NCBI RefSeq assembly: GCF_050219315.1
Contig: NZ_CP116939.1
Span: forward strand, 434,001 to 498,000
Length of the DNA stretch: 64,000 nt
DNA from: Megasphaera_A sueciensis
GTDB taxonomy: Bacteria; Bacillota; Negativicutes; Veillonellales; Megasphaeraceae
Direction of reading: 5' to 3'
Shown: piece after piece, positions 60,340 through 64,000 of the stretch
How the letters are laid out: every line of letters starts with the position of its first letter
Position numbering within the stretch: the first letter of the stretch is position 1
Notes under the pieces: model-generated
Databases searched by the model: none
What the model was told of the DNA's origin: nothing
The model's input: only the letters and a program-made list of their open reading frames with translations
Position numbers and translations under genes: made by a program

Positions 60340-61781
60340 TGAAATACGAATCCGTCATTGGGCTGGAGGTCCATTGTGAATTAAAGACGAAAACAAAGAT
60401 TTTTTGCGGCTGCAGTACAGAATTCGGTGCCGAACCCAATACACATGTATGTCCTGTATGTTTGGGGCTTCCTGGCGTATTGCCGGTTTTGAATAAAGAA
60501 GTGCTGCATTTTGCTATTAAAGCAGGATTGGCATTACATTGTGATATTTTACCATACAGTAAATTCGATCGTAAAAATTACTATTATCCTGATTTGCCGA
60601 AGAATTTTCAGACCTCGCAGTATGATCTGCCAATTTGTTTGAATGGGCATGTGGATATAGAAGTCGGCGGTGAAACACGGCGCATCCGATTGACTCGTAT
60701 CCATATGGAAGAGGATGCCGGTAAACTTGTCCATAATGGCGCTTCCATTGATACGTCCGATACGACATATGTTGATTATAACCGTACAGGTGTGCCTTTG
60801 TTGGAAATCGTATCGGAACCGGATATCCGCAGTGGTGAAGAAGCTAAAGCATACTTGGAAAAACTGCGGTCTATATTGCAGTACCTTGATGTATCGGATT
60901 GCCGTATGGAAGAAGGAAGTATGCGCTGCGATGCTAATATTTCCGTACGTCCGGTCGGAACGGCTGAATTAGGTACAAAGGCTGAATTGAAAAATATTAA
61001 TTCTTTCAGCGGGGTTCAAAAAGGTATTGAATTTGAGGCAGTTCGCCAGGCCGAGCTTATTGAAGACGGAGGAACCGTTATTCAGGAAACCCGCGGCTGG
61101 GACGAAAATAAAGAGATTACAGTTACACAACGTGTCAAGGAAGGAACAAATGACTATCGTTTCTTTCCTGAACCTGATTTGATTCCTATAGAAGTATCTC
61201 CTGAATGGATTGAAGAAATCCGCAAAGAAATCCCGGAAATGCCGGATGCGAGATGCAAGCGTTTTGTTGAAGAGTTGGGATTACCTGAATATGATGCGAA
61301 TCTTCTTACACTGGATAAACAGACGGCAGACTACTTTGAAGCGGTAGTGGCTGCTGGTGTTGATGTTAAAACAGCATCTAATTGGATGCAAGGGGAATTT
61401 GCTAAACAATTAAATGGTACCGGCTTGACAGCCGATAAAGCCCCGGTTACTCCGAACGCGTTAGCTGAACTTTTGGAATTGATTTCTAAAGGTACTATAT
61501 CTGGTAAAATTGCTAAATCGGTATTGCCTGAAATGTGGCAATCCGGAAAATCAGCCGCAGAGGTTGTAAAAGAAAAAGGTCTTGTCCAGATTTCTGATAC
61601 AGGTGCATTGGAAAAAATTATTAAGACTATTATTACATCAAATCCGCAATCTGTTGCAGATTATAAAGCCGGTAAGAAAAAAGCTGTTGGTTTTCTGGTA
61701 GGGCAGGTTATGAAGCAGACAAAAGGCCGTGCTAATCCTGGTGCGGTCAATGAATTATTGATTAAAAATTTAGAGGAATAA
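60339..61781 (+). CDS. gatB: Glu/Asp-tRNA amidotransferase subunit B
   Basis: 480 residues. GatB activates Glu-tRNA-Gln (or Asp-tRNA-Asn) and accepts ammonia from GatA. YESVIGLEVHCELKTKTKIFCGCS, FDRKNYYYPDLPKNFQTSQYD and CRMEEGSMRCDANISVR are diagnostic, followed by helical and YqeY-like tail domains. The ATG overlaps the gatA stop (TAATG). The presence of GatCAB suggests indirect Gln-tRNA synthesis. It ends the five-gene unit. Confidence 0.96.
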   Translation: MKYESVIGLEVHCELKTKTKIFCGCSTEFGAEPNTHVCPVCLGLPGVLPVLNKEVLHFAIKAGLALHCDILPYSKFDRKNYYYPDLPKNFQTSQYDLPICLNGHVDIEVGGETRRIRLTRIHMEEDAGKLVHNGASIDTSDTTYVDYNRTGVPLLEIVSEPDIRSGEEAKAYLEKLRSILQYLDVSDCRMEEGSMRCDANISVRPVGTAELGTKAELKNINSFSGVQKGIEFEAVRQAELIEDGGTVIQETRGWDENKEITVTQRVKEGTNDYRFFPEPDLIPIEVSPEWIEEIRKEIPEMPDARCKRFVEELGLPEYDANLLTLDKQTADYFEAVVAAGVDVKTASNWMQGEFAKQLNGTGLTADKAPVTPNALAELLELISKGTISGKIAKSVLPEMWQSGKSAAEVVKEKGLVQISDTGALEKIIKTIITSNPQSVADYKAGKKKAVGFLVGQVMKQTKGRANPGAVNELLIKNLEE

Positions 61782-61806
61782 ACAGTAAAAATTCATAAAA
61801 CACATT

Positions 61807-61864
61807 AAAATACCTCTGGATAGGGTTGTGAAGATGCTTGTTCTCCCTATTCAGAGGTATTTTA
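61807..61864 (+). terminator. Rho-independent terminator
   Basis: aaaatacctctg...gataggg pairs with ccctat...cagaggtatttta. Ends gatB. Confidence 0.82.
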
Positions 61865-61983
61865 TGTCATGTAAAGACTAAATTTGTGTGCAAGATATTA
61901 GACGGAAATGGATCAGACAGGTAGTGTGGATACCCTTACATTTTAAATCCTTGTAAGCGGTAGCCGCAATCTTTATCTTTATG

Positions 61984-62436
61984 TTATTGCCTTCTTTGTC
62001 TAAAAAAATCTTTCATCAGCCGGCTGCATTCTTCTGTTCGTATTCCGGAAGTAACGTCTGTCTGATGATTTAAACTGGGATTATTTACTATACAAAATAG
62101 TGAACGGACAGCTCCGCCTTTAGGATCATCACAGCCATATACCAGACGATCCAGGCGACTATTGACAATAGCACCGGCACACATGGGACATGGTTCTACT
62201 GTGACATATAACGTGCATCCGGAAAGACGCCAGCGGGATAATGCCCGGCAGGCTTTTTCTATAGCTAATAATTCGGCATGTGCGGTAGCACAGGGCAGCG
62301 TTTCGCGTAAATTATAGGCAGAAGCAATAACTCTTTTTTCAAACACAATAATGGCCCCAATTGGAATTTCTCCTACGGCATAGGCGATTTTTGCTTCACG
62401 TAATGCTTTTCCCATGTAGAACTCATCCTTCGTCAT
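61984..62436 (-). CDS. tadA: tRNA(adenine34) deaminase TadA
   Basis: 150 residues. Zinc motifs TAHAELLAIEKA (HAE) and VEPCPMCAGAIVNSRL (PCxxC) are the cytidine/adenosine deaminase signature, and VFEKRVIASAYN follows the N-terminal helix. It makes inosine at the wobble base of tRNA-Arg(ACG). On the minus strand AAAGGAG lies 6 nt before ATG 62436; the longer open frame to 62862 overlaps the divergent gene and has no support. Confidence 0.95.
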   Translation of the reverse strand: MTKDEFYMGKALREAKIAYAVGEIPIGAIIVFEKRVIASAYNLRETLPCATAHAELLAIEKACRALSRWRLSGCTLYVTVEPCPMCAGAIVNSRLDRLVYGCDDPKGGAVRSLFCIVNNPSLNHQTDVTSGIRTEECSRLMKDFFRQRRQ

Positions 62437-62542
62437 GATTTTCTCCTTTATATAACGCACATATTGATAACCAGAAAGGTTGGTTATTATGGGCATTTTA
62501 TGATATGATACATACTGATAGTATAATTTTACAGGATGGTGG

Positions 62543-63208
62543 ATGGTAATGCAATCATTATGGTGGCAATTATTTGATATATTAGGAACGACGGCATTTG
62601 CTTTATCGGGGACAATGGTTGCCGTATCGAGAAGAATGGATATTTTTGGCGTATTTGTTCTTGCAGCAGCAACTGCAGTTGGCGGCGGCATACTTCGTGA
62701 TATTATTATTGGCAATATTCCTCCGGCAGCGCTGCGAGATGATTTGTATTTATGGATTGTTATTATAACGATTGCCGTAACGTGTGCCATTATTCGATAT
62801 ATTACTATGCGGCGTGACTTGATGGACCGCTTCAAAAATGTATATTTAATGTCCGATGCCATAGGACTGGGGTCTTTTACTGTTACGGGGACGATGCTGG
62901 GGTGTAGTTATTATCCCAATATGTGGGTTTTAGCTGTTACTCTTGGCGTTGTTACCGCTATTGGCGGCGGAGTTATTCGTGATGTCTTGGCAGGACAAGT
63001 GCCGATTATTTTTTTACAGGATGTTTATGCCTCGGCCTCTTTGATCGGTTCATGCATGTTGTATATTACGTTTATTATACTGGGAATTCCTGCTGAAATA
63101 TCTTGCATTATAGGATTTAGCATCACGTTAATATTACGTGTTTTAGCTATTCATTTTCATTGGAATCTTCCTCGTGTCCGCCGTAAACGAAGAGATGATA
63201 TTTTGTAA
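62543..63208 (+). CDS. TRIC/UPF0126 family membrane protein
   Basis: 221 residues, seven hydrophobic helices in two repeats. GTTAFALSGTMVAVSRRMDI...AVGGGILRDIIIGNIPP and then DAIGLGSFTVTGTMLG...AIGGGVIRDVLAGQVP are the paired GGGxxRDxxxG signatures of UPF0126, now grouped with TRIC cation channels. Function is probably ion conduction. AGGA lies 6 nt before ATG 62543; ATG 62549 is possible. Divergent from tadA with about 100 bp between. Confidence 0.88.
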   Translation: MVMQSLWWQLFDILGTTAFALSGTMVAVSRRMDIFGVFVLAAATAVGGGILRDIIIGNIPPAALRDDLYLWIVIITIAVTCAIIRYITMRRDLMDRFKNVYLMSDAIGLGSFTVTGTMLGCSYYPNMWVLAVTLGVVTAIGGGVIRDVLAGQVPIIFLQDVYASASLIGSCMLYITFIILGIPAEISCIIGFSITLILRVLAIHFHWNLPRVRRKRRDDIL

Positions 63209-63262
63209 TTGTCATTGGTTTTTGCTATAATTAATACAATATTTTAGTTTGAGGTGATTTAG

Positions 63263-64000
63263 TTGAAATTGCTACATAAAGTAATACGTTTTGCTGTATT
63301 TGCAATGATATTGTGTACTGGACCAGCGGCATTAGCAAAAACCATTTTATATGTGCCGCAGGATAACCGACCCGTTGATCTTGCATATACCGTCAGCACA
63401 GCACAGGATGCCGGATATACAATTATTACACCGCCGCAGAAATATTTGTCGGGCAGTAATTTTAAGGGATCTCCGGAACAGCTTTTGCAGTGGGTTGATG
63501 CTCATGCCGGGGAAGCCGATGCTATGGTGCTTTCTGTAGATTCTCTTGTTTATGGGGGATTGGTAGATTCCCGTAAGCATAATATGGATATGGCAACGTT
63601 AGTCAGGCGGATAAATGAAATTGAAAAAATTAAAAATAATCACAGCCATATTCCTATCTATGCTTTTAGTACTGTTATGCGCAGCCCTTGGGCCGGTGGA
63701 CAGGGGGTAGAACCTGATTATTATTTGACGTATGGAAATGATATTTATGAATTATCGGCACTGCAGTCAAAAATGGACGAAGAAGGGCTGAACCCGCAGG
63801 AACGAACAGACTGGTTCAATATTGTACAACGTGTACCCATGGAATATCTGCAGGATTGGTACAATCGGCGTCGTAAAAATATGATGGTAAATCATATACT
63901 GATTCAGTGTGCCAAAAAAGGCATTTTTACATATTTTTGTCTGGGTCATGATGATAATTCTACTCATACACAATCCGCTTTGGAAGCAAAATACCTTGAA
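63263..64000 (+). CDS. DUF4127 family protein, secreted (partial, runs off the end)
   Basis: From TTG 63263 (RBS gaggtg, 6 nt) the frame stays open to the window end (246 residues shown). The signal peptide MKLLHKVIRFAVFAMILCTGPAALA is followed by KTILYVPQDNRPVDLAYTVSTAQ, a start typical of DUF4127 (V.lD.RPvn). Later AMVLSVDSLVYGGLVDSRK and FCLGHDDNSTHTQS fit the same family. The family's function is unknown. The C-terminal part lies outside the window. Confidence 0.82.
   Translation, partial: MKLLHKVIRFAVFAMILCTGPAALAKTILYVPQDNRPVDLAYTVSTAQDAGYTIITPPQKYLSGSNFKGSPEQLLQWVDAHAGEADAMVLSVDSLVYGGLVDSRKHNMDMATLVRRINEIEKIKNNHSHIPIYAFSTVMRSPWAGGQGVEPDYYLTYGNDIYELSALQSKMDEEGLNPQERTDWFNIVQRVPMEYLQDWYNRRRKNMMVNHILIQCAKKGIFTYFCLGHDDNSTHTQSALEAKYLE

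Noticed and set aside
62437..62862. N-terminal extension of the tadA frame to 62862
   Set aside because: It overlaps the divergent TRIC gene and lacks an RBS; the clear start is ATG at 62436.

Overview
The window looks like chromosome of a low-GC, diderm Firmicute of the Negativicutes (Veillonella/Megasphaera/Dialister type). The main evidence is a giant trimeric autotransporter adhesin that carries an ESPR signal peptide and a YadA-type barrel, plus a C-terminal SLH domain, a combination known from Negativicutes outer membranes. T-box leaders and a LeuA/LeuC/LeuD/LeuB set of Firmicute type fit this. The genus cannot be fixed from the sequence alone.

Layout. 1-2.1 kb: a vitamin B6-type cluster (pyridoxal kinase-like, radical SAM, ECF S component). 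2.17-3.23 kb: an insertion sequence flanked by an exact 25-bp direct repeat. 3.3-4.7 kb: a secreted BamE/SmpA-like protein and a Nudix hydrolase. 4.8-13.8 kb: a palindrome-rich leader, an XRE regulator broken at a run of 11 A, then the 2791-residue adhesin. 14-16.7 kb: small secreted and membrane proteins and a D-2-hydroxyacid dehydrogenase. 16.7-21.8 kb: a leucine T-box and leuACDB. 21.9-25.3 kb: a sigma54 activator, a long inverted repeat, a -24/-12 promoter and an iron alcohol dehydrogenase, which read as one regulatory unit. 25.4-30.4 kb: housekeeping genes (metallo-hydrolase, TrmL, YlbF, MurB, TypA/BipA). 30.4-32.4 kb: amtB with a terminator in its leader, then a PII gene. 32.6-38.7 kb: a DMT transporter and an arsenic operon (arsR, arsD, arsA, an arsM-arsN2 fusion, acr3).

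38.7-46.1 kb is an accessory region. It holds a DUF5677-like gene, a terminase small-subunit remnant, an ArpU-like phage regulator, several tiny unknown genes, a leader-peptide/terminator locus, and nested insertion sequences (a complete IS256-family element inside a dead relative, next to a dead IS3 element). It abuts the 3' end of a tRNA-Ser(CGA) gene and looks like a decayed island or prophage.

46.3-64 kb returns to core genes: an LtaS-like sulfatase, a glycine T-box with glyQS, rplS, a CBS-type family II pyrophosphatase, pcrA-ligA-gatCAB, tadA, a TRIC/UPF0126 channel and the start of a DUF4127 gene.

The loci most worth a second look are the possibly phase-variable XRE-adhesin pair, the sigma54-ADH unit, the leader-peptide RNA at 41.93-42.12 kb, the ArsM-ArsN2 fusion and the 25-bp duplication around the first IS. 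All function calls come from reading protein and DNA motifs; no database search was run.
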